64,000 nt of DNA from Bifidobacterium myosotis (GTDB lineage: Bacteria; Actinomycetota; Actinomycetes; Actinomycetales; Bifidobacteriaceae), in assembly GCF_002259745.1 (NCBI RefSeq), contig NZ_MWWW01000005.1, forward strand, positions 124,060 to 188,059, in the 5' to 3' direction. A model generated the notes under the pieces. The model saw nothing but the letters and a program-made list of their open reading frames with translations, was not told the origin of the DNA and ran no database searches. Positions 1-8,648 of the stretch are shown one piece after another; the first letter of the stretch is position 1; every line of letters begins with the position of its first letter. A program made the position numbers and the translations under genes.

Positions 1-78
1 CTGCCATACGGACTTCCTGAGCGCGGCCCAGGTCAGGGCCCAACGCAGACGGACCAACGTGCGCGCGGTGGCGATCAT
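1..78 (-). CDS. Probable ABC transporter permease, N-terminus only
   Basis: Only the first 26 codons lie in the window, reading MIATARTLVRLRWALTWAAL and on past the window edge. The ATG overlaps the stop codon of the ATPase gene by four bases (ATGA), so the two genes are translationally coupled. The short basic N-terminus followed by a hydrophobic stretch fits a membrane permease, which is what normally follows a stand-alone ABC ATPase. That identity is inferred from position. Confidence 0.55.
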   Translation of the reverse strand, partial: MIATARTLVRLRWALTWAALRKSVWQ

Positions 79-1244
79 CGCGCACCCGATTCGTTCGATG
101 GCGCGCCCGATGGTGCGCCCGGCCCAGGCTGCGCAGCCGCAGGGGCCGAGGCCGTCGCGCCAGCAGCGCCGCGACCGTCGGGGGCGATGCCGGCGTAGGC
201 GTTGCCAACAGGAGCACCGACAGGTGCGCCAGCGGGAGCGCCAACGGAATCGCGGGCACCGCCGTCGAGCCAGGCGAGGTGGGCGGCTTCATGGCGGCCG
301 CCGACCAATTGGAGGAACCGGTCCTCAAGGTCCTCTCCGGCCGCCACCTGCTCGACCGTACCGGCCGCGCACACCTGACCGTTGTTGACCACGGCCACAT
401 GCGTGCACATCCGCTCGACCAAGGCCATGACATGCGAGGAGATGATCACCGTGCCGCCGGTCTTGGCGTATTCGATGAGGATGTCCTTGAGATTCGCGCT
501 GGAGACCGGGTCCACGGACTCGAACGGCTCATCGAGCACCAGAATGCGCGGACTGTGGATCATCGCCGAGGCCAGACAGATCTTCTTGGTCATACCGGCC
601 GAATAATCGGTGACCATCGTGTTGGCGGCCTGGGCAAGATCGAAGGCGCCCAGCAGGTCCTTGGCGCGGGAAGCGGCCTCGGCGCGCGGCATGCCACGCA
701 GCATGCCCGAATAGACGAGCAGCTGCATGCCGGTGAGCCGGTCGAAGATCTGGTCGGGTTGGGGCATCACGCCGATCATGCGTTTGACCGCGTTCACGTC
801 GCTCCACACGTTGCGGCCCAGAATCATCGCAGTGCCGGCGTCCGGCACCAGAAGTCCGGTGACCATGTTGAGCGTGGTCGTCTTGCCCGCGCCATTGGGG
901 CCGACGAGCCCGTAGAACGAGCCGACCGGGATGTCAAGGGCAAGGCCGTTGACGGCGACCTTGCGGTCGAAACGCTTGAACAGGCCGCGGATGGACACCG
1001 CAGCGGTCGGATTGGGCGGCCAAGCCTGTGCGGCGGGTGCGTACTGCGGCTGAACCTGCGGCTGCGCAGTTGGACCTGCCGGCATAGGCTGTCCCGGCTG
1101 CACAGCCTGTCCTGCCGCCACATACTGCGGCTGCGCAGTCGGCACTGACGGCATCGGATTCGGCTGGACGGAGTGCGGTTGCGGCATCTCCTGCGCTGGA
1201 GTCCGCTGGAAATCGACATTCCCAAGGCTATTGTCTAGTCTCAT
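75..1244 (-). CDS. ABC transporter ATP-binding protein with Pro/Gln-rich N-terminus
   Basis: ATPase subunit of an ABC exporter, about 389 residues. Residues 1-80 are a low-complexity Pro/Gln/Ala segment with PQ-rich repeats. The nucleotide-binding domain starts near residue 82, with Walker A GPNGAGKTT at about 115-123, a YSAGM signature, Walker B ILVLDEP and an SSH switch histidine. The last 60 residues are again Gly/Ala/Pro-rich with GAP-V repeats. The extra tails are unusual for a domain that normally ends at about 240-300 residues. I chose the start at MRLDNSLG because the residues upstream look untranslated. It overlaps a probable permease by four bases. The transported substrate is unknown. 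Confidence 0.85.
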   Translation of the reverse strand: MRLDNSLGNVDFQRTPAQEMPQPHSVQPNPMPSVPTAQPQYVAAGQAVQPGQPMPAGPTAQPQVQPQYAPAAQAWPPNPTAAVSIRGLFKRFDRKVAVNGLALDIPVGSFYGLVGPNGAGKTTTLNMVTGLLVPDAGTAMILGRNVWSDVNAVKRMIGVMPQPDQIFDRLTGMQLLVYSGMLRGMPRAEAASRAKDLLGAFDLAQAANTMVTDYSAGMTKKICLASAMIHSPRILVLDEPFESVDPVSSANLKDILIEYAKTGGTVIISSHVMALVERMCTHVAVVNNGQVCAAGTVEQVAAGEDLEDRFLQLVGGRHEAAHLAWLDGGARDSVGAPAGAPVGAPVGNAYAGIAPDGRGAAGATASAPAAAQPGPGAPSGAPSNESGAR

Positions 1245-1304
1245 GATTTCACAATAGTCCGCCCGGACCGAATCCCGTAGCATTCCCAAGTGAATTCTTG
1301 GTGC

Positions 1305-2528
1305 TCAGCCCTTGTGCGTGATGGGCTTCCACTGGGCCTTGGCGAAGATGGCCTGGAAGGAGATGGGCACGTAGCTCAGCATGTAGATCGGGAAGCTCAG
1401 CACGTAGGCCAGCAGCTCCTTGTTGGTGGCACCGATCTGGTCGCGCTCCACGATGATGGTGAGCGCGGCCAGAGCCATCAGACCCAGAATCGACGTCACG
1501 ATGCCGTTCGACCATCCGGCAAGCGACTGGAGCTGGCTGGCCCAGCTGACGAACCCGAACGCGGCGAACAGCACTCCCATGAGCATGCGAATCACGCCGA
1601 GCACGGTGAACGGGCAGAGCATCAGCGTGAAGTCGATACAGGAGAAGTCACGCTCGCGCACCGCACGCTTGAGCAGCGCCGGCCCATAGTAGCGGAAGAC
1701 CTGCAGGAATCCCTTGCTCCAGCGCAGTCGCTGACGCCAGCTCTGCGCGAAGGTGACCGGCTGCTCGTCATAGAGGATCGCGGTGCCGCAGTAGCCCACG
1801 CGGTCGCCATGCAGAATGGAGTCCATCGTGAATTCGAGGTCCTCGGTGAGCAGATGGAACTTCCAGCCCTTGTTGCGCTTCATGATCTCGCGGGAGAACA
1901 TGAAGCCGGTGCCGCCCACATGGCAGGAGGAGCCGAGAATCATACGCGAGTTGGACAGGAAACGGGATTCGCGGATGAACCACAGGGCCGAGCCGGAGGA
2001 GACCCAGTTGTCGGCGAGGTTCACCGAGTTGCGGTAGCTGGTCAGGATCTTGAAGCCGGCGCAGAAGGCCTTGTTCATCTCCTCGAAGTAGTGCTTGTCG
2101 AGTTTGTTGTCGGCGTCGAAGACGAAGTAGGCGTCGTAGTCATCGGCCACGCCGGTGTCGAGCATGTGGGTGAGCAGGTAGCTCAACGCATAGCCTTTGC
2201 CGATCTGTTCGAGATTGTGGCGTTCGACCACATGGCATCCGCGGGCGCGCACCACATCGGCGGTGTGGTCGGTGCAGTTGTCCGCCACGAGCCAGATGTC
2301 GATGAGTTCGGACGGATAGGTCTGCGCCCGGATGGAGTCGATGAGGTTGCCGATCACGTTCTCCTCGTTTCGCGCGGAGATGAGCACGGCGTACCGCGTG
2401 GTCATCGGCGCCTCGGGGAAGCGCACGGGCTTCGCGAACAGCGACATGACGATGCAGACGGCCTGGTAGACCACGCCGGCACCGCCCACGATCATCAGCA
2501 GGACGTCAAGTACGGTCAGCAGTGTCAT
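1305..2528 (-). CDS. Membrane family-2 glycosyltransferase
   Basis: Processive-type GT2 of about 407 residues. It has an N-terminal membrane segment (LLTVLDVLLMIVGGAGVVYQ), a GT-A domain with ISARNEE, a DADN metal-binding site, a TED acid motif and a QRLRW (QxxRW) motif, then three or four C-terminal membrane segments. This is the layout of cellulose-synthase/hyaluronan-synthase-like enzymes, which extend or export a cell-surface glycan using nucleotide sugars. The ATG forms a TGATG with the stop of the upstream AI-2E gene and has a GGGGTGG ribosome site. A GTG at 2537 is an alternative start. The product is probably a surface or exopolysaccharide; the sugar cannot be read from sequence. Confidence 0.85.
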   Translation of the reverse strand: MTLLTVLDVLLMIVGGAGVVYQAVCIVMSLFAKPVRFPEAPMTTRYAVLISARNEENVIGNLIDSIRAQTYPSELIDIWLVADNCTDHTADVVRARGCHVVERHNLEQIGKGYALSYLLTHMLDTGVADDYDAYFVFDADNKLDKHYFEEMNKAFCAGFKILTSYRNSVNLADNWVSSGSALWFIRESRFLSNSRMILGSSCHVGGTGFMFSREIMKRNKGWKFHLLTEDLEFTMDSILHGDRVGYCGTAILYDEQPVTFAQSWRQRLRWSKGFLQVFRYYGPALLKRAVRERDFSCIDFTLMLCPFTVLGVIRMLMGVLFAAFGFVSWASQLQSLAGWSNGIVTSILGLMALAALTIIVERDQIGATNKELLAYVLSFPIYMLSYVPISFQAIFAKAQWKPITHKG

Positions 2529-4261
2529 CAGCGCCACCCCGCTCGCGGATTGCCAAGGGTCGCCGTGCCACGTCCGTCGGACGAGCTGCGAGCGCCGGAG
2601 CCACTGGAATCATTGGGCTCACTGGACTCATTGGAATCCGAAGAATCATCGGAATCATCGGCACCCGGAGCGTCCACGGCATTCGCGGCATCGTCGTTCC
2701 TGCCGGACGAACCTCCATGCAGATGCATCGACTGCGGGATGCCTTCGGTGTCGGGCACGTCGCCGTCACCGGCAGCGTCGGCCTCGCCGGTGCCGCGCAG
2801 GCCCAGACCCTTGCGCGCGTTGGCCGAAAGCACGTTCTTCGGGATGGCCACGGTGGCGGAATCGTCCGCACCCGACTCGTCGGTCGCGTGTTCGGGGATG
2901 GCGTAGATCTGCTCCTGCAGAAGACGTAGCTCCTCGTTCATCGGCACCCGGCTGCTCGTGCCCTTGGCGGCGCGCGGCATGTGCTCGCCAATCGGCTGCA
3001 GCACATGCTCGCCGAACGCCTCGGATGCGGCGATGATCTTGGACTTCTTGCCGGTCGGGTCGTTCATCAACGGGGAGTCGACCAGGTCGTACCGCTTCGT
3101 GTACACACGGAAGATCGCCTGGATGGAGGCGGTGACCGGCAGCGCGAGGAAGGCGCCGAGCGCGCCGAACAGCGAGCCGAATGCCAGCACGGCCAGGAAG
3201 GCGACGGCGGCGTTGATGTCCATCGTGCGCTGCGAGATCTTCGGCGAGAGAATCAGGTTCTCGATCTGCTGGTAGACGATGATGAACACCAGCACGGCCA
3301 CGGCGTACGGCCATCCGCGGTTGACGAAGGCGAAGAGCACCGGCAGCGCGCCGCCGATGTAGGTACCGACCGTGGGGATGAACTGGGAGACCACGCCGCA
3401 GAACAGGGCCAGCGGCATCCAATAGGGAATCTGCAGCACCTCGAGGAAGATGGCGGTGCATGCGGCGTTGATGAGCGCCAGAATCGAACGCGAAAACAGG
3501 AACGACGAGATCTGGCCCTGCACCACGGTCCACACCAGCAGGAACCGACGCTGTGTGGCGGGTGCCAGCCACTGGCAGAACGAGCGGCGCAGCTTGGGGC
3601 CGGCGGCGGAGATGTAGTACGTGGTCATGACCACGGTCATGAGGTTGAGCAGGAACGCGAACAACCCACCCACCGTGCTCATCGCGGTGCCGGCGAAGTC
3701 CGTGACCCAGGAGGTCTGGATGTTGTTGAGGATTTCGGAGCCGAGGCTGTTGATCTCCGGCAGCTTGAACGTGGCGTACTGGTCCACCCAGTCGCGAATC
3801 CGCTCGTACATGGCAGGCAGTCCGCGCACCATGGCGATCATCTGCTGGACGAACATGTTGCCGAACAGCGTGAACAACGTCACGATGATCACGGCGAGCC
3901 CCACCAGCGAAATCGCCGATGCGGCACCACGCTTCCAGCCGTGCGCCACCATCGTGACCACCAATGGCTCGACAGCGAGCGCAAGGAACAGCGAGATGAT
4001 GATGTCCAGCACGAGGTAGGAGATGTCGCCCCAACTGCGCCAGCAGAACATGAACACCACGATGGCGATGGCCACATACAGCAACGCGCGGCTGAACCAT
4101 TCCGGAGGACGACGTGGGTCACCCTTGGCCGGGAACAATGTACCGAAGTCGATGCGGTTCTCGTCGCCGTCGGGGGCCGAATGCCCCGTCTGTCCGGTGT
4201 TCGTTGTGCCGTTCGTATCCGGTTTAAGGGTGTCGTTCAGGTTGCGCGCGCGTTCGCTCAT
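2528..4261 (-). CDS. AI-2E family transporter (TqsA/PerM-like membrane protein)
   Basis: Predicted polytopic protein of about 577 residues, starting at MSERARNLNDT. Residues 1-55 are hydrophilic. Membrane helices run from about 60 to 410 (VAIAIVVFMFCWRSW, ISLVGLAVIIVTLFTLFGNMF), with the conserved C-terminal core IVYQQIENLILSPKISQ and NAAVAFLAVLAFGSLFGALGAFLALPV that marks the AI-2E/UPF0118 family. About 170 C-terminal residues are acidic, Ser/Asp/Asn-rich and probably disordered. Family members are exporters or Na+/H+ antiporters, so the AI-2 name should not be taken as function. Its stop overlaps the glycosyltransferase start, which suggests a two-gene operon. Confidence 0.85.
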   Translation of the reverse strand: MSERARNLNDTLKPDTNGTTNTGQTGHSAPDGDENRIDFGTLFPAKGDPRRPPEWFSRALLYVAIAIVVFMFCWRSWGDISYLVLDIIISLFLALAVEPLVVTMVAHGWKRGAASAISLVGLAVIIVTLFTLFGNMFVQQMIAMVRGLPAMYERIRDWVDQYATFKLPEINSLGSEILNNIQTSWVTDFAGTAMSTVGGLFAFLLNLMTVVMTTYYISAAGPKLRRSFCQWLAPATQRRFLLVWTVVQGQISSFLFSRSILALINAACTAIFLEVLQIPYWMPLALFCGVVSQFIPTVGTYIGGALPVLFAFVNRGWPYAVAVLVFIIVYQQIENLILSPKISQRTMDINAAVAFLAVLAFGSLFGALGAFLALPVTASIQAIFRVYTKRYDLVDSPLMNDPTGKKSKIIAASEAFGEHVLQPIGEHMPRAAKGTSSRVPMNEELRLLQEQIYAIPEHATDESGADDSATVAIPKNVLSANARKGLGLRGTGEADAAGDGDVPDTEGIPQSMHLHGGSSGRNDDAANAVDAPGADDSDDSSDSNESSEPNDSSGSGARSSSDGRGTATLGNPRAGWR

Positions 4262-4422
4262 GGCTCCCCATTGTAGCGAGCGCCCCGAAGAGCGGAGACA
4301 GAACAGAGGCATCTCGGCATAGGCGAACGTCAGACACCGGCTTGCCGAATTGTCGATTAACCGCAGGGCGGGAAACCGGAAAAGCGTCCCGTGCGTACAC
4401 CCGCTTCCCTATCCTTGGCAGT

Positions 4423-5367
4423 ATGCTCAACGTTTCGATTGTCATCCCCGCGTGGAACGAAGCCGAACGCATTCGCGACTGTCTGCTCAACGCCACCCGT
4501 CAGACCGTCATGCCTTACGAAGTGCTGGTGGTGGACAACCGCTCGACCGATGAGACGTGCGCAATCGTGGAGCGGTTCATCGAGGAGCACCCGGATGCCC
4601 CGGTGAAGCTGCTGCACCAGAACGACGAGCAGGGACTCATCCCCACCCGCAACTTCGGCCTGAACGCCGCCACGGGCGATGTGCTGGGCCGTTTCGACGC
4701 CGACTGCATGATCCGCCCGGATTGGGTGGAGGTGGTCTCCGGCATCTTCACCGAGGACCCGGCGGCGATGGGCGCCACCGGACCGGTGATGTACTACGAC
4801 ATGCCGTCCCGTCATTTCGGGCTAAAGGGCGACAACTCGCTGCGCAAGCGCATCTACCGCGCGGACGGCGGCCAGCCGCTGCTGTTCGGCTCGAACATGG
4901 CGCTGCGTGCCTCCGCGTGGCGCGAGATCGCCGGCGAGGTGTGCCGAGACAAGGCCGATGTGATGCACGAGGATATCGACATCTCCCTGCACCTGCTGGG
5001 CAAGGGACTCAAGACCGTCTACTCGCCCCGGATGATCGCGGCGATGAGCGCCCGGCGCATGGATACGTCGCTCAGCTCGTTCCTCAATTACATGCGTCGA
5101 TTCAAGAACACGTTCGACGCGCATCCGCAGCATTGGCGCAAGCACAAGCCGGAGCTGCTGTTCACCGCCATGTATCCGGCCATGCATCTCTTCTACCCCG
5201 TATGGCAGAAGGTGCTGAGCACTGCGGACATCAACCCCGCCGAGGCGGCATGGATCAACGAGCAAATGGAGCTCGCCGAGTCGCAGGGCAAGCAGCTCTA
5301 CGACGAAACCCCCACCGACGAGGAATACGACGAGAAGCACGGCGAGCAGGACGCTAGAGGCGAATAG
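4423..5367 (+). CDS. Soluble family-2 glycosyltransferase
   Basis: A 314-residue GT-A enzyme. It opens directly with the nucleotide-sugar fold (MLNVSIVIPAWNEAERI), followed by VVDNRSTD, a DAD metal motif in GRFDADCM, and HEDIDISLHL as the probable acid/base region. There is no membrane segment, so it acts in the cytoplasm or loosely on the membrane. I chose the start at MLNVSIV because the fold begins there; the reading frame stays open 27 codons upstream without a conserved domain. It is divergent from the AI-2E gene and faces the FucO-like gene across a hairpin. Confidence 0.85.
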   Translation: MLNVSIVIPAWNEAERIRDCLLNATRQTVMPYEVLVVDNRSTDETCAIVERFIEEHPDAPVKLLHQNDEQGLIPTRNFGLNAATGDVLGRFDADCMIRPDWVEVVSGIFTEDPAAMGATGPVMYYDMPSRHFGLKGDNSLRKRIYRADGGQPLLFGSNMALRASAWREIAGEVCRDKADVMHEDIDISLHLLGKGLKTVYSPRMIAAMSARRMDTSLSSFLNYMRRFKNTFDAHPQHWRKHKPELLFTAMYPAMHLFYPVWQKVLSTADINPAEAAWINEQMELAESQGKQLYDETPTDEEYDEKHGEQDARGE

Positions 5368-5479
5368 GCTGCTAGATGAGTCGCGACGTCTGAGGATTGC
5401 GGCGACGACAATTCGTGGCACCGGGAATCTGCTGGCCAAGCTCTTATCACCTCGCCCCTCAATCAACCCCTCACATGAC

Positions 5480-5522
5480 ATTGGCTCCTCTCCTGTACGG
5501 GATGTACGGGAGAGGAGCCAAT
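5480..5522. terminator. Hairpin between convergent genes
   Basis: Two 19-base arms (5480-5498 and 5504-5522) match except for one G-T wobble and enclose a five-base loop. The hairpin sits between the convergent glycosyltransferase and FucO-like genes, so it can stop transcription from both sides. There is no clear U-tract on the plus strand, so it may be only part of the termination signal. Confidence 0.6.
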
Positions 5523-5600
5523 CATCACATCGAACACCGCCGCAGACGATACCCGACCAGCCCAGCTGATCTGGGAATCATCGCCTGTGCGGCCCGATCA

Positions 5601-6752
5601 TCACATCAGCGACTTGTAGATGGCGAGGATGTCCTCTTCGGTGGCCTTGCGCGGGTTGCCCGGCGTGCACACGTCGTTGAAGGCGTCGTGGGCGAGCGGG
5701 GCCAGATCGGCCTCGGTGGCGCCCACTTCGGAGATTGTGGTCGGGTTCTTGAGGTCCACGGTCAGCTTATGCACGGCCTGCACGGCCTCCTCGCGCACGG
5801 TCTCGAGGTCGCCGGTGTAGGCGTCGGCCACACCGAAGGCGTCCGCGATATCGCGGTACTTCTCACCGGTGAAGTCCTTGTTGTATTCCATGACCGGGGC
5901 CAGCAGGATGCCGTTGGCCACGCCGTGGGCCACGCCCAGACGGCCGCCCAGCGGGTGGGCCATGCCGTGCACCAGGCCGAGACCGACGTTGGAGTAGGCC
6001 ATGCCGGTGATGTAGGAGGCGTAGGCCATCTGCTCGCCGGCCGGCACGTCGCCGTCGGCGGACTTGGCCAGGTTCTTGGCGATCATGCGGATGGTCTGCA
6101 TCGACAGGCAGTCGGACAGGCTCCACGCGCCCGGCGTGATGTATCCCTCGATGGCGTGGGTCAGGGCGTCGAGGCCGGTGGCCACCTTGAGGCCGCGCGG
6201 CATGGAGTCGGTCAGGTCCGGGTCCACGAAGGCGACGATCGGGATGTCGTGCGGGTCGACGGCCACGAACTTGCGCTTGTTCTCGGTGTCGGTGATCACG
6301 TAGTTGATGGTGGTCTCGGAGGCGGTGCCAGCGGTGGTCGGCACGCCGAAGATCGGCACGGACGGGTTCTTGGTGTCGGCCACGCCCTCAAGCGAGAGCA
6401 CGTCGGCGAATTCCGGGTTCGCGGTGATGATGCCGATGCCCTTGCAGGTGTCCTGCGGGGAGCCGCCGCCCAGACCGATCAGGAAGTCGGCGCCGGACTC
6501 GGCGAACTTGGCCACGCCGTCCTTGATGCACTCGACCGGCGGGTTCGGCTTGACGTTGGAGAAGACCTCGTAGGGCAGGCCTGCCTCGTCCAGAACCTTG
6601 GTGACCTTCTCGGCGGTGCCGGTCTCGAGCAGGACCGGATCGGTCACGATGAAGGCCTTGGTGAATCCATGCTGCTTAGCAACGGCCGGAATCTCCTTGA
6701 TGGCGCCACGGCCGAAGTATGCGGTCTGGTTGAAAATCATGCGATAGACCAT
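5601..6752 (-). CDS. fucO: Lactaldehyde reductase / iron-containing alcohol dehydrogenase
   Basis: A 383-residue group III (Fe-dependent) alcohol dehydrogenase. The NAD-binding GGGSPQD lies near residues 95-101. The metal-binding Asp/His set falls around LDALTHAIEGY, GLVHGMAHPLGG and GVAHGVANGILL. Its length and opening (MVYRMIFNQTAYFGRGAIKEI) match FucO, which reduces L-lactaldehyde to 1,2-propanediol at the end of fucose or rhamnose catabolism. In bifidobacteria this route follows fucose release from milk or mucin glycans. No other fucose genes are adjacent, so the physiological substrate is inferred from similarity alone. AAGGAGAG precedes the ATG. Confidence 0.85.
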   Translation of the reverse strand: MVYRMIFNQTAYFGRGAIKEIPAVAKQHGFTKAFIVTDPVLLETGTAEKVTKVLDEAGLPYEVFSNVKPNPPVECIKDGVAKFAESGADFLIGLGGGSPQDTCKGIGIITANPEFADVLSLEGVADTKNPSVPIFGVPTTAGTASETTINYVITDTENKRKFVAVDPHDIPIVAFVDPDLTDSMPRGLKVATGLDALTHAIEGYITPGAWSLSDCLSMQTIRMIAKNLAKSADGDVPAGEQMAYASYITGMAYSNVGLGLVHGMAHPLGGRLGVAHGVANGILLAPVMEYNKDFTGEKYRDIADAFGVADAYTGDLETVREEAVQAVHKLTVDLKNPTTISEVGATEADLAPLAHDAFNDVCTPGNPRKATEEDILAIYKSLM

Positions 6753-7016
6753 AAGGGCTCTCCTTTTGAGCTGATGTTTTGTCGACCGTTCGTTCGTTGA
6801 CCGGTCTCACGGTTCCCCAGTCTACCCTGCGTCCCGAGTACTTCCCGAAGACACGCTGGACATTCGCCGGGGATACGTCGCATTGTCCGCCAAAGGCGAA
6901 CAGCGGCGCCATAAGCCGGCATGCCACCGCGTCCCATGCCGCGGAAGGATTACAATACCTCGCAGTTGGGGGCATTGTGGAACACCAGTTGGAACATATC
7001 AGAGAATGAGGTGGAC

Positions 7017-8321
7017 ATGGCAAATGGCAAGGCTATGACGGTCGCGGAAATGGTGTCGCTGTTCCTGGACCCCGCGACGCCGGTGCGCGTGGACGCGTTC
7101 GACGGATCGCACTTCGGTCCGGCAAGCGCCGATCTCAACGTCAGGATCACTAGCCCGAACTGCATGTATCAGCTGCTGACGCACCCGAACGAAATCGGCA
7201 TCGTGCGCGCCTACGTGCTCGGCGACTTCGACGTGGTCGGCATCGATTACGCCGACCCGTACCCGGCGCTGCGCAAGCTGATCTCCCTGGCCAAGTACGT
7301 CAAGCCCATCACGCCGGTGGCGGTGGCCCGCGTATCCGCCGGCATCCTGAGCCACGGATTCCGCAAGCCGCCGGTCCCCGCCACCGAAGGCCCGAGCAAG
7401 TTCGACCGCATCAAGCGCGGCCTGCTCCCCCACACCGAGAAGGCCGATTCCGAGACGGTGAGCTTCCACTACGACATGTCGAACGAATTCTATGCAGACT
7501 TCCTCGGCCCCTCGATGACCTACACCTGCGCGGTGTTCGACAACGAGAACATGAGCCTTGAGGATGCGCAGGCCAACAAGCTGAGGCTGATTCTCGACAA
7601 GCTCGGACTCAAGCCCGGCGAGCGTCTGCTCGACATCGGCTGCGGCTGGGGTTCGATGGTCATCACCGCCGCCCGCCGCGGCATCAAGGCGCTCGGCGTC
7701 ACGCTCTCCAAGGAGCAGGCCGAGTACGCAAACGAATGGATCGCGCGCGAGGGTCTGCAGGACCTCGCCGAAGTGCGCGTGCAGGACTACCGCGAGGTGC
7801 CGGAGCACGACTTCGACGGCATCTGCTCGATCGGCATGATGGAGCATGTGGGCGTGAAGAACTACCAGAGCTACTTCGAGGAGATGTTCCGCCTTCTGAA
7901 GCCGATGGGACGCCTGCTCAACCACCAGATCACCATCAGCCACGACAAGCCCAACGGGAAGCCCGGCACCGACGAGTTCCTCGACCGCTACATCTTCCCG
8001 GACGGCGACCTCGGCACGCCCGGATTCATCGAGACCTGCATCCACGACGCCGGTTTCAACGTGGTGCATCAGGAGAATCTGCGCCAGCACTATGCGCTGA
8101 CCCTGCACCACTGGAACGCGAATCTGGCGGAACACTGGGATGACGCGGTCAAGCAGGTGGGATTCGAACGCGCCAAGGTGTGGGGCCTGTATATGGCCGC
8201 ATGCGCGCTGAACTTCGAGCTCGACGGCATCCAGATTCATCAGTTCCTCGCTGTGCGCCCCGACCGCGTCGGTCACCCGGATGGCAAGTGGTATCCGTTG
8301 CGCCCGTGGTGGAAGGCGTGA
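7017..8321 (+). CDS. cfa: Cyclopropane-fatty-acyl-phospholipid synthase
   Basis: A 434-residue SAM-dependent enzyme that adds a methylene bridge to unsaturated acyl chains of membrane lipids. The N-terminal lipid-binding region (1-140) is followed by the family stretch SFHYDMSNEFYADFLGPSMTYTCAVF, the SAM site LDIGCGWG (about 205-212) and the C-terminal ETCIHDAGF and LHHWNANL motifs. The ATG follows a GAGGTGG ribosome site, which favours it over an in-frame start about 96 bases upstream. It is monocistronic by appearance and divergent from fucO. Confidence 0.93.
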   Translation: MANGKAMTVAEMVSLFLDPATPVRVDAFDGSHFGPASADLNVRITSPNCMYQLLTHPNEIGIVRAYVLGDFDVVGIDYADPYPALRKLISLAKYVKPITPVAVARVSAGILSHGFRKPPVPATEGPSKFDRIKRGLLPHTEKADSETVSFHYDMSNEFYADFLGPSMTYTCAVFDNENMSLEDAQANKLRLILDKLGLKPGERLLDIGCGWGSMVITAARRGIKALGVTLSKEQAEYANEWIAREGLQDLAEVRVQDYREVPEHDFDGICSIGMMEHVGVKNYQSYFEEMFRLLKPMGRLLNHQITISHDKPNGKPGTDEFLDRYIFPDGDLGTPGFIETCIHDAGFNVVHQENLRQHYALTLHHWNANLAEHWDDAVKQVGFERAKVWGLYMAACALNFELDGIQIHQFLAVRPDRVGHPDGKWYPLRPWWKA

Positions 8322-8420
8322 GCGCCAACTGACCGGGCCTCGGGTCGGGGATTGCGCTGACCGCAATCTCCGACCTCAATCAAGGACCGCAATCAAGGAC
8401 AAGACAATCGAAGCCCTCCC

Positions 8421-8511
8421 GACGACGGGTGGCGGGCGCACCGTATGTGACATAGTCACGGCCATACGGCCGAGGCAACGGTCACGAACGGTGCGCCCGC
8501 CACCCGTCGTC
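8421..8511. repeat. Long perfect inverted repeat between cfa and MFS gene
   Basis: A 24-base arm (8421-8444) is matched perfectly by 8488-8511 across a 43-base loop. Flanking bases partly extend the pairing. It lies in the 327-base gap after cfa and before the MFS gene. It could be the cfa terminator or a structured leader. No T-tract follows the right arm. Confidence 0.6.
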
Positions 8512-8648
8512 GTATCGGGCATCTCCCGCGAGTGCCTTTTCGTATGAATTCGGATGTATTGGGGACCTATGGGGACTTACGTACATTCGTACACAATAAT
8601 GTCGCCGCATGGCCGCGTCACTGCTTTTGGTTTGCGATACTTGCAGCT

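Noticed and set aside
1290..2906. Long open frame opposite the glycosyltransferase (and a similar one at 2981-4276)
   Set aside because: Composition is His/Glu/Arg-rich antisense of a clear gene in high-GC DNA; no family motif.
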